A stretch of 50,369 bases of DNA from Jaenimonas drosophilae (lineage: Eukaryota > Euglenozoa > Kinetoplastea > Trypanosomatida > Trypanosomatidae). Numbering within the stretch: the stretch's first letter is position 1; each line of letters starts with the position of its first letter. The DNA is taken from assembly GCA_030849065.1 (NCBI GenBank), contig JASAON010001541.1, forward strand, positions 1 to 50,369, given 5' to 3'. The translations under genes were made by a program, and so were the position numbers. The notes below the pieces were generated by a model that ran no database searches, was not told where the DNA came from, and saw only the letters and a program-made list of their open reading frames with translations. Below, one piece after another: positions 29,401 to 35,993 of the stretch.

Positions 29401-29836
29401 AACATTTGGTGGTGCGGCAAAACGCCGATTAATGAAGGGCGTTGTGCCACGATTGCAGCGCGAGACGACGATGATTCTGGAGGAGGAGCTCCAACGTCAG
29501 CGGAATGTGGCCCATGCTGCGATTGCCACGCGATTGTGCAGCTTTGGCACCACACTCGAGCGTTTGGTGGAGTACTTGGATGAAGCTCGTGATGCGCTCA
29601 ATGCAGAAGATGCGGTGCAGCGTTTCTTTCAGACCTCAACAGCTGATGAGGTGGAACGTGGCGAAGATGCTGATGCTCATCGTGGCTCCAGCCGGATGGA
29701 GGAGGCAAAGATGTGGCGCCAACAGAAGCAGGCGGCACAACGCCTGAGTACCTCGATTGCGTCGCTCACCGCACAACTTCAGCTGACGCTCTCCGCGATT
29801 CACGTGAAGACGAGAACAGAAGGCAGTGATGGATGA
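23450..29836 (+). CDS. Very large gamma-tubulin complex component, GCP6-like (divergent)
   Basis: 2128 residues. Gamma-tubulin complex proteins share a GRIP1 and a GRIP2 domain. The best GRIP1 anchor is LAPFHRMTQTWMQHGRLADQLDEFFIV (about 745-771) followed by the PCFVSVDAAEAVLQAG element; this reproduces the family's 'LxxxWxxxGxLxDpxxEFFI' and 'PxFLxxxxAxxIlxtG' pattern. A GRIP2-like region starts near 1475 (AYLHIIAQHN, then a Gly-rich 'LLQGGGLVFGLLEMWD') and ends with a helical block containing LYAFHALSEFTAATELFLAEL. About 650 acidic, low-complexity residues separate the two, as in GCP6, where a long insertion splits the halves. Ser, Asp, His and Asn runs come from microsatellites. The C-terminal 150 residues include a basic, RK-rich stretch. 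Expected role: gamma-TuRC at basal bodies. The call rests on remote similarity. Confidence 0.65.
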   Translation: MLRDDEEDGGRPPLYRGGLIHHPRPATTQHMLMQSHLHDVSTIDLMIALPYALSPALPHEEAWSRCRHAALNRIFNPIMATHMSCRGVGAMRSRLEQLIVQARHTLRETQSASRLCAFDLLAARVDAPGGVRGDASAQRSRCMNHDSATTSNVRGILKATSQTDDIQQQQQNHDGDDLSLAQKLLYVVLRTSAVDHRDDAIRQPSSSSSSSSSSTFTTTNKERLSDANEGAAKHWCIEPFANSSWPSTSSSLQKTSSPTTTTTSFSMMMKPSTCWLSPSMIFILERSGEMRDALRWSTDPDLIVLSVLTQSSSPHNNISSAWMMDNHGSAPSITSATTSEWGSAESSDVVRLVGDAPRRRRASSTSMKRLASTTRVAVDPTPANNNNTSSNHTDIRKRPHAALFSMMSSVYSSDVCGILFVALHRCVVGVADPYQLTEVVERNTSSPTSCEVFMTVAASFLGSPNDADDDDDDDDAPTMHARVVALQGKISADVPRKRRKRDAANPPTPSKTTTTTSMNAASSPNNEDRRLRHRACTRGVMAMLQWGCSCGTLFLRLQHLCVLAEQPHQRVGLGVYGVCAVAALRTCLAVLRRQAVELSVRPGGPHGIRFSELIDAYQRLEHVEEGVLVLANYFHVRASGDYDARDAIRRLSSATLLSEGFSHFSARCINSLGRYQYGVGDCHAQVEQMEMERAWREQQPSPTTAAREDESSTARCVAAANYVNRANHLSASIDVLGHLFTSLLAPFHRMTQTWMQHGRLADQLDEFFIVPSYGSTASGFMIDASTHRLPCFVSVDAAEAVLQAGISRRVVRAAAAHLVEAARLSEVACRRAQQGACANDEMMEECEYDDAHHHQQQHPSRRPCAADAHVGSWLVEEFLDALDGRRVSPFPALPRIDPVDERGTLRYWRAFHGACNTLLLSRVEAELKEARAEVVADMAKTTKQKKSESEDVRHSVPASVSAAHTPQEDNEEAPLAEANTCASEDDSHISIEVVMNDEDEDDDVGMLAPPRTSTDDYVEIFLDGLSVAPLAENEDEDEEEEPIHSATASTASSVLGLRRVVPQRSGSSSTLSSQSSHAASALYGAIAEEMRQVAIVREDVEEASMHVKHAMQHTYTQDVRHFCWMKRMKAWKDQRMALCPLRSAAVRQTVDELRALYDAHTSTLGDDGDEEGSTQRLKFVVPFSRCPSPTPPPVELFPTLADESSKTKHVGVSFLVPKSSSSSSSSRHEKDEEMMQMEEEPPCTDINRWANEVVPVTDETNATSIRGGTLPEAAHPHLAAAATTTSPALLDEAGLPHPAECYVVDDINDEEYFQQRVGPTSHRRAEYEALMAHMAEMEAHMQTVDVHSSFYRNFCSSIARQRLGLLAKEEVGTSTCNEDEDAPQHCGGVAGLPSSVATAATRASAWDDDDPRIAERTWSSDATSTHNNNKNTTNSTDEPATSWPRTHVLGDDELGATLTETMRLTPAAAEALQSCGAYLHIIAQHNAMYMTHKALQLALLPPHGSIFQVLQQMMNVCLLQGGGLVFGLLEMWDRRVEAALDSAASPHHHHNHHHHPVDAWATLSELNEVFGAAWSASLVGGAGRSVEVAWVLSEADARNGATLARARMLDEMGWEAEEEESMMMMMDDGGDDAHDHHVAVPSNLFEFIACLTLRCQRACGGMWLLPQGVVEDVGDVCSTLLLWKTLERVVLRTWRAGMDSGMPEVFFFCNVARQTFTSLQQHTWHTISSVVKSYRASLELLSGVLYAFHALSEFTAATELFLAELRLAAILAEPLCSCWDPIYVMLRELEEVERVARFVARERRSAMLYHRNAMDAIAALAEDVVTGGGGIARSKDALAAVRLAQSLIARTAPVPLAADVAVAGVPPPLSDQEMSSMLHDSTTQHDDDDDASLPPPPPRKRTGGKRRLAKSASTSTKERRSRKTKRLSPTAPTHVKVGWRGGTSATVATDRRAVVRRLRPSRSNNVASGTTTKTNTHVDATRGTTFGGAAKRRLMKGVVPRLQRETTMILEEELQRQRNVAHAAIATRLCSFGTTLERLVEYLDEARDALNAEDAVQRFFQTSTADEVERGEDADAHRGSSRMEEAKMWRQQKQAAQRLSTSIASLTAQLQLTLSAIHVKTRTEGSDG
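24061..24091. repeat. TCA trinucleotide microsatellite coding poly-Ser
   Basis: In-frame TCA/TCT units in the GCP6-like gene. Similar arrays occur at about 27104-27127 in the same gene (Ser) and at 15019-15041 in the YGGW-like gene. Confidence 0.8.
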
Positions 29837-30273
29837 TGCTGCCAATCATCTACGCGACACAAGGATTGATGAATTCTCATGACTGTATGTGTGTATGTGT
29901 GTGTGTGTGTGTATGTGTGTATGTGTGTATGTGAGCATCAGGTTTGTTGCAAAAGTACCTTCTTTCTTCTTCACTTTTTTTGTTGTTGTTGTTATAGTAG
30001 TGCCTTGCATAGGCAAAGAGGACTCGCTTGTTGGATTGAACCTACTCACAGCGAAGACGGTACGGGTTGCTGCTGAGCACGCACACACACTCCTCCTGCA
30101 TCTGCACCGCCAACACCAAACACTTCCAAACGCTTTCGTTGAGCTCCGAGACGCTGTGATTCAGCGCTCATCACGATTCTTCTTCCTACACCACAGAAGA
30201 AGACTACTCCGTGTACCCAACTCGGGTGAGTACATCTCAACACACAACACACACACACACACACACATTCATC
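29837..30273. other. Spacer and long 5' UTR of DRG1
   Basis: A GTAT/GT repeat (about 29883-29932) is followed by a CT/T-rich tract and the acceptor-like AG at 29996-29997. From there to 30274 no ATG occurs, so the 276 bases are best read as the DRG1 5' UTR. A second CA repeat lies just before the start codon (about 30243-30267). Confidence 0.55.
29956..29997 (+). promoter_or_regulatory. Predicted trans-splice acceptor for DRG1
   Basis: The tract with CTTCTTTCTTCTTCAC and T/TTG runs ends in TTATAG; the AG is 29996-29997. The first downstream ATG is the DRG1 start at 30274. Confidence 0.55.
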
Positions 30274-31383
30274 ATGTCTGCCAATCTTCAGAAGATCAAC
30301 GACATTGAGGCGGAGCTCGCCCGCACCCAGAAGAACAAGGCCACCATGGCGCACATTTGTGCGTTGAAGGCTCGTCTGGCGCAGCTCAAGCGCGAGCTCA
30401 TTGCCTCCGACTCCAAAAAGGGCGGCGGCAAGGGCGATGGCTTTGACGTGCAGAAGACTGGCGATGCACGCATCGGCTTCATTGGCTTCCCCTCCGTGGG
30501 AAAATCCACCTTGTTATCCAAAATGACCTCCACACACTCCGAGATTGGCGCGTATGAATTCACCACGCTGACGTGTGTGCCTGGCGTCGTTAACTACCGC
30601 GGTGCCAAGCTGCAAATGTTGGATCTGCCTGGTATTATTGAGGGCGCCAAGGATGGCAAAGGTCGTGGTCGTCAGGTGATTGCCGTGGCGCGTACATGTT
30701 CGTTGATTCTCATTGTGCTGGATGTAGCTAAGCCGTTGCAGCACAAGCTGATTATTGAGCGTGAGCTAGATGGTTTTGGCATCCGCCTGAACAAGCAACC
30801 TCCCGATATCACCATTCGCAAGAAGGATCGTGGCGGCATCAGCATCTCCTCCACAGGACCACTCACGCAGTTAGACGAGGAGACGATCAAAACCATTCTT
30901 GGTGAGTACCGCTACTCCAACTGCGATGTTATGTTCCGTGGCGATTATAACGCCGATGAGCTCATTGACGCCATCGAGGCCAACCGCATCTACATTCCAT
31001 GCGTGTACGTGCTTAACAAGATTGATCAGATCTCGATTGAGGAGCTTGACATCATTGCACGTCTGCCACACAACTGCCCCATCAGCGCGCACCACGGGTG
31101 GAACCTGGATGGGTTGTTGGAGTGCATCTGGGATCATCTAAACTTCATTCGCGTGTATACGAAGCCAAAGGGGCAGGTGCCGGACTACGACGAGCCCGTT
31201 ATTCTGCGCCGTCTCCCACAACCTTCGGTGGAGATGTTCTGTGATAAGATTCACCGTCAGTTGATGCGCAACTTCAAGTACGCATGGGCGTGGGGCTCCT
31301 CCGTGAAGTATCAGCCACAACGTGTTGGCAAGGATCATATGTTGGATGATGAAGATGTCGTGCAGGTGGTGAAGCGTGTGTAA
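30274..31383 (+). CDS. DRG1: Developmentally regulated GTP-binding protein DRG1/Rbg1
   Basis: 369 residues, matching the 365-370 of eukaryotic DRG1. Starts [15 protein letters not shown] and shares the family's ARTQKNKAT segment. GTPase motifs: G1 GFPSVGKST (71-79), the [12 protein letters not shown] switch region, G3 DLPG (117-120) with [14 protein letters not shown], and G4 NKID (248-251). The C-terminal TGS domain runs from about 295 ([15 protein letters not shown]) to the end [11 protein letters not shown]. By family it binds a DFRP partner, associates with ribosomes and helps translation, probably in stall rescue. A GTG codon opens the frame upstream at 30211, but the first ATG is 30274. 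It is one of the best-conserved genes in the window, with no insertions. Confidence 0.97.
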   Translation: MSANLQKINDIEAELARTQKNKATMAHICALKARLAQLKRELIASDSKKGGGKGDGFDVQKTGDARIGFIGFPSVGKSTLLSKMTSTHSEIGAYEFTTLTCVPGVVNYRGAKLQMLDLPGIIEGAKDGKGRGRQVIAVARTCSLILIVLDVAKPLQHKLIIERELDGFGIRLNKQPPDITIRKKDRGGISISSTGPLTQLDEETIKTILGEYRYSNCDVMFRGDYNADELIDAIEANRIYIPCVYVLNKIDQISIEELDIIARLPHNCPISAHHGWNLDGLLECIWDHLNFIRVYTKPKGQVPDYDEPVILRRLPQPSVEMFCDKIHRQLMRNFKYAWAWGSSVKYQPQRVGKDHMLDDEDVVQVVKRV

Positions 31384-31973
31384 GTCTCACACACACACAC
31401 AACACACACATACACCTCGTTATGTTTCTGCCCAACTACTCAATAACACCACTCGATAAAGACACAAACAAAAAAAAATTTTGAATGAACTGAACTCTCA
31501 TTGACGATGATGTTGGATGAATGTTGCACCTGTAGAGCTCCTGCCCTCTAGGTGTTGGCATTCATTGGGCACACGTCATTGTGTTGTTTTCCCTCCAGAA
31601 GTCCGAAAGAAAGCGTCTCTTGTTGTTGGTACGTTTTGTTGTGCTGACATGCACCATACGCAGATGATGTATACCACCCTACCACCATCGTTGCTCTTCC
31701 ACAATAATTCTCACCTTCTTCCAACCCTCTCTCTCTCATCACAAGACGTTGGCGGACCATCAGAGGAGAAGCGATTGCCGTGGTACGAGGCCAGAGCTCA
31801 AGCATCTTCATCGTCAATCTAGTGTATCGGCACAACCGTTGCATGAACGTCATTGCCTCCAACAACAGTTAGCGCTCTTCTCTTTTGTCTGTGAAGCACC
31901 CAGGGAACCTACTTAACTTCGTCTTCAGAGTGCATTGCATCCTTCTCTCTTCACACACTGAAATAAAGATTTG
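31384..31973. other. Spacer before the guanylate kinase gene
   Basis: No supported gene. CA repeats follow the DRG1 stop, then an A run (about 31471-31479). A 101-codon ORF from ATG 31517 has UTR-like composition. A bulged hairpin (CACCT..AGAG / CTCTAGGTG, about 31527-31557) is visible. CTTCAG near 31923-31928 is a candidate acceptor. Confidence 0.4.
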
Positions 31974-32234
31974 ATGATGTCGGCGTCTTCCGTTGCACGT
32001 TTGGCGGATGTTCTCTTGTTTGTTGGCCCAAGTGGTGGCGGCAAATCCACGCTCATTCGTCGTCTTCAGGCAGACTTTCCTGCGCTCTTTGGCTTCAGCA
32101 TCAGCCACACCACACGTGCTCCACGTGCCGGAGAGGCGGACGGCATTCACTATCACTTCATTGATGTGGATGCATTCAAGTCCATGATTGATAAACAAGC
32201 CTTCGTGGAGCACTCTACGCTTGAAGTGGTGAAT

Positions 32235-32265
<31 letters not shown>

Positions 32266-32729
32266 GCTCCACGTGCACGCGGAGCACCGCAACCAGCACG
32301 ACTCAATCACTCCAACGTGAGCAACCCAACAGCTACGGCACCAGCAAGGATGCGCTGATGTCTGTCTTGGCGGGAAACAAGATTGTCTTGATGGATACCG
32401 ACGTTCGTGGAGCGAGCAACGTGCGTGCGTACTGCTCCTCGACCGTGGCGGAGGCAACACAACGCCCGTTGGTGTGCCGCGTGGTGTTGGTGGCACCGCC
32501 ATCGATGCAGGCGCTGGAGGAGCGATTGCGGAGCCGCGGGAGTGAAACGCCGGAGTCGTTGGCTCATCGCATGGCGGTGAGCACGCAGTGGATGCGCTTC
32601 TTCGATGATCATCCAGAGTTTTGCGATAAGCGCCTTGTCAATGAGGACCTCGAGAGGTGCTACGATGAGCTGCGGCACTACGTACACCAACATGTTGTGG
32701 GAGGTGGTGCCCCGGTAAGCCACTTGTAG
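31974..32729 (+). CDS. GUK1: Guanylate kinase with poly-Asn insertion in the GMP-binding region
   Basis: 251 residues from ATG 31974; the preceding in-frame TTG is ignored. The P-loop GPSGGGKST (18-26) is followed by SISHTTRAPRAGEADGIHYHFI, the GMP-binding signature of guanylate kinases, and later NSYGTSK (119-125) and VLMDTDVRGASNV (usually 'DIDxQG'). The enzyme converts GMP and ATP to GDP and ADP. Between FVEHSTLEVV and NSYGTSK, where other family members have only a few residues, there is an insertion of about 30 residues: eleven Asn from AAC repeats, then Ser/Thr/Gln-rich sequence. It sits in the GMP-binding lid, so activity may be altered or the loop may simply be extruded. Family assignment is firm. 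Confidence 0.92.
32233..32264. repeat. AAC trinucleotide microsatellite coding poly-Asn
   Basis: Ten AAC units after an AAT, in frame inside the guanylate kinase gene. Confidence 0.9.
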
Positions 32730-33279
32730 AGTGCTGTTTTTTCACTCTCACCTCCATCAAAAAAAAAAAAAAGATACGTATTAACGCTCTTCTCTCTTGA
32801 ATTCAGTGAAGATTCACTTGAACTCCTCTCCCCCATCCCACACACTCCACGACGCGGCTGACGTTCCACCGCCGTCCTTCGCCCTCCGCCCGTGCGTAGA
32901 TGCTCCTCACCCTCCTCCTCCTTCTACTGCGTTGCGATGGTTGTTTGGTGGGCAGCTCAACGCCATGTGGAGCTCAGCTTCACGCATTAATCAAGTTGAT
33001 GATAAATACGACTTCTGACTACATATCGTACACGCACATACATGAATGATGTGTTTCACTACAGAATGCTGAATGCATGACTGTTTTTGTGTCGTACTCA
33101 TGCTGTCTTTTCTTTGCTACAATGTTGTTGTTGTTGTGGAAGTACTCGTCAACCAAGCTCATCTTGGTGCTCTTGGCCTACCCGTCCCTACGTGCTCCTC
33201 CTTCACGAGCGTTTGTGTAGAAGTATATCATTGAGCGTGTGTGTGTGTTGTGTTGTGTGGCATCTTCCTGACAAAACAC
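32730..33279. other. Spacer with poly-A run
   Basis: An A run lies at about 32759-32772. A CT-rich tract with CAG near 32804-32806 precedes a 49-codon ORF with a hydrophobic start (32900-33049), judged too weak to call. A second pyrimidine tract with TGTAG near 33215-33219 probably serves the gene at 33280. Confidence 0.4.
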
Positions 33280-34629
33280 ATGTCTGAGATCTCCACTTCC
33301 AGCTCCACCACCGTCCTAACCCCAGGAGAACAACAAGTAGTGGATGAGCTCGGCAATGCGTGCAAGACCAATAATGGCTATAGCGCCTGGACCACTTTCC
33401 GTGCCTTGTTTCAACGACGCCACCTCTCACCCAAGCTCGGACGAGTGAAGCCGGAGGATGAGCGCCGCGCCTTCATCTTCTTCTTCGAGGCCTTTCGTGT
33501 AGGGCCACGTGGTGGGCATGATGCGGAGGTGGCGAAGGAGTTCAACAAGCTCCTCCTGAAGCTGATGGAGCGCTACCAATGCGATCCGCTCAGCAACGAA
33601 GGACGTGTGGTGCTGCTACAAATGGATGCGCTCTACGGCAGTGGCTCGCATGAGTCGGAGCCAAGCTCCAGTGCGCTGCTCGATTTGCTGAACCTCACTC
33701 ATCAATATCATCGCATGGGCAGTGGGTGTGCCTCTCCGCGCATGATTTACCCCGACTACATTGTGCCGCCACTTCCTTCACAGGAAATGAGGGTGGATAA
33801 CTTTCGGAGGCTCGCGTGTTGGCGTGGGGCGCAGCTTGACTTGTACGAGCTCCTCATTGAGTACATGCATCAGGCCATCGTGGCAAGCGGATGCCGGGAC
33901 CCGGAGGAGAAGCTGGCGGAAAGCAGCGAGGCCAGTTTATGGATGTCACGTGCATATCATTGTGCCTACCAACATGTTCGGCAGATGCAGACACTAATTC
34001 AGGTGTATATGCGAGAGGAGGCGGCGGAGTCGGAGGTGGCGGAGCTCTTCGGCGCCCTGAACGCCTCGGTGATGATGGTTATCCACTGGAGCTCATGCGG
34101 CCATCAGGCTATTCAGCAGGTTGAGGAGGCGAGCCGGCTCATCTTCAACAGCCACCTCGCCAACTTCTCCGAGTGTGAGTGGATCTTGGCCATGTACGTG
34201 TACGAGGTGCTCGCAGGACGTATCTTGGCACTACGCCAGCCCACTGTGGGCGGCATCTCGTTGACCGAGGAGCGCGTTGTGCTACGCCAGCAGCTCGCGC
34301 ATCCGCCCAGCTTGATGGAGACCAGCCCCGTTCTGCGTCTTGGGGCCTTCCGCACCACCTTCGATGCCATTCGTGCCGCCCAAGCCATTCTTCGTGTGTC
34401 AGAGGCTATACTTGCTGGTGAAGAATCACGACGCTGGCCAACTTTTCTGCGTGCATACTTGGCACTCATCAGCAGCAACTCCGTTGGCACCAGCTCCTCT
34501 TCTCTGCGCAGTGATCCGGCACGCAATGCTTATGGAAGCGTTGTGGCGGCCCTGTGCCAGCCGAATCAGCTCCTCCTGCAAGAGCTACCCAACCTGAAGT
34601 GGGAGCTGCTGGCTGTGGAGCTCTCCTAA
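33280..34629 (+). CDS. Conserved-looking helical protein, function unknown
   Basis: 449 residues from ATG 33280; the frame extends upstream only through GTG. After a Ser/Thr-rich start, the protein is almost entirely alpha-helical in composition, with Arg/Glu/Leu-rich amphipathic stretches (for example DERRAFIFFFEAFRVG near 58-73 and AEVAKEFNKLLLKLMERY), few low-complexity segments and no signal peptide or membrane segment. The helical-repeat character could suit a scaffold or adaptor. No motif or catalytic residue pattern is recognised. Its even composition and high third-position GC support a real gene. Confidence 0.85.
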   Translation: MSEISTSSSTTVLTPGEQQVVDELGNACKTNNGYSAWTTFRALFQRRHLSPKLGRVKPEDERRAFIFFFEAFRVGPRGGHDAEVAKEFNKLLLKLMERYQCDPLSNEGRVVLLQMDALYGSGSHESEPSSSALLDLLNLTHQYHRMGSGCASPRMIYPDYIVPPLPSQEMRVDNFRRLACWRGAQLDLYELLIEYMHQAIVASGCRDPEEKLAESSEASLWMSRAYHCAYQHVRQMQTLIQVYMREEAAESEVAELFGALNASVMMVIHWSSCGHQAIQQVEEASRLIFNSHLANFSECEWILAMYVYEVLAGRILALRQPTVGGISLTEERVVLRQQLAHPPSLMETSPVLRLGAFRTTFDAIRAAQAILRVSEAILAGEESRRWPTFLRAYLALISSNSVGTSSSSLRSDPARNAYGSVVAALCQPNQLLLQELPNLKWELLAVELS

Positions 34630-35191
34630 CACCATTGTGAGATCAACGCTCTGGTTGTTGCTGAGCCACCGCCACCACCGCACGACGCACGTACCCTATT
34701 ATGTGTTGTGCTGCTCCGAATCCATCTCACTGCTTGAGATCTCACCACTGTGGCGCCCACGTGGAGCAATGAACGCACACAAGAAGAACGTACTAATCAC
34801 CCCCCCCCTCCCTACCCCCTACCTCCCCCACTCCATCATTGAAACGCATGTTCTCATTTCAACGTTTGCGAAGGCACACAGACGAGATCGTCGTGGGAGC
34901 ATCATCACATTCGTCTCATGGAGAGCAAACAAACAGACAACAGCGAAACACAGAACAACAACAACAAAACAACAACCACACTTGAACCTCACACGACGTC
35001 TGTTCGCCATCAGATGAGGTGTGAAGCGCCATACGTTGCGCGTGAAGAAGGCTGGAACTGGAACACCAGCCCAAAGGTGTGCCATGCACGGAAAACGCAA
35101 CAAGACGTGGGTAGATTTGGCAGATGGCTGCGATCTGAGTAGAAGCTGCTACAACATATGGTGGCATGCATCACTCTGAGTTTCTATTTTT

Positions 35192-35371
35192 ATGGAGCAA
35201 CAATCTGATATGATGGGGAGGCCACCTTTCTCCAACCTCTTCTGCAGTATTCACTTGGTGCAACAGCTCAGCACCACTGGGTTGGTGTTGCTGAAGGAGC
35301 GCAACCTCATCCAACCTTTCGTAGCTTCACGAGGCAGCGGCCCACATCTTGCTTTTGCGCCGTATGCCTGA
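35192..35371 (+). CDS. Possible small protein gene, 59 residues, unknown
   Basis: An ATG-to-TGA frame in the longest ordinary spacer. The central 28 codons (PFSNLFC through RNLI) have mostly G or C at third positions, like the real genes here, and the protein has a normal mix of residues without low-complexity runs. An in-frame stop lies five codons upstream of the ATG, so it is not the end of a longer gene. No clear pyrimidine tract immediately precedes it, and two short upstream ATGs (near 35158-35168) would compete, which lowers confidence. No family resemblance is seen. Confidence 0.3.
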   Translation: MEQQSDMMGRPPFSNLFCSIHLVQQLSTTGLVLLKERNLIQPFVASRGSGPHLAFAPYA

Positions 35372-35940
35372 CTTAACAGTCATGTGTTGTTAGTTATCTA
35401 CTATTTTTGCTGTTGCTGTGTGTATGCCGGGCGGGACGGGAAGGGGTTCCGCCAGAGGTGGCGAAACACACACATCACCAACCTCTCAACATCAGCGCCA
35501 ATGGTACTCTCTTTCTTCTCTTTTGATGGCTGCAGACATGGAACTCCCCCTTACCCCCTATACACTACACTCACATACACACACGCGCACAAAGTATCTG
35601 TGGTTGTTTCGGTTGTACTTCGTCATGATGATTCTATATGACCACTCTTGTTGTTCTCACCCTCTTCTTCTCCTTTTGTGTTCCTGCTCACACACACCAC
35701 CATGAAGGGTGGTCGAGCTCACTTACTTTATATCCCCAACTTGTGCTCAAGGGTATCATCATTCTTGGGCAGTGCTCCACACGCACACAAGCACACACTT
35801 ATACCGCACCAACGTTGCCTTCTCAGTGGGCTTAACCTGTACCACCATTCTTGAAGAGGCCTAGGTAGAGGCCTCAATTTGCAAACAACAGCGGCTGTGG
35901 AAGTGATCGTCTGACACAACACAACAACGAATAGTGAGTG

Positions 35941-35991
35941 CGTCTTTTTCTTTCTAATATTCTTCGCGAGGGTGTGTTGTGTGTGCTCTAG
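35941..35991 (+). promoter_or_regulatory. Predicted trans-splice acceptor for BBS4
   Basis: CT-rich tract at about 35941-35965. The AG of CTCTAG is at 35990-35991, two bases before the ATG at 35994; an alternative AG lies at 35969-35970. Confidence 0.45.
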
Positions 35992-35993
35992 CC

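Larger units (their letters stand above)
34630..35993. other. Longest ordinary spacer, 1.36 kb, before BBS4
   Basis: No gene of recognised family. From left to right: a C/CT-rich tract (about 34801-34830), an ACAACA-rich stretch (34928-34980), a coding-like 59-codon ORF (35192-35371, listed separately), T/C-rich stretches (about 35510-35525 and 35661-35680), and a tandem AGAGGCCT repeat near 35856-35875. The length is enough for an extra small cistron. Confidence 0.5.

Noticed and set aside
31517..31822. 101-codon ORF after DRG1
   Set aside because: Composition is that of pyrimidine-rich UTR, with no family resemblance and mixed third positions.
32900..33049. 49-codon ORF with a hydrophobic, signal-peptide-like start
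   Set aside because: The Leu run comes from a CTC-rich pyrimidine tract, and the rest lacks coding character.
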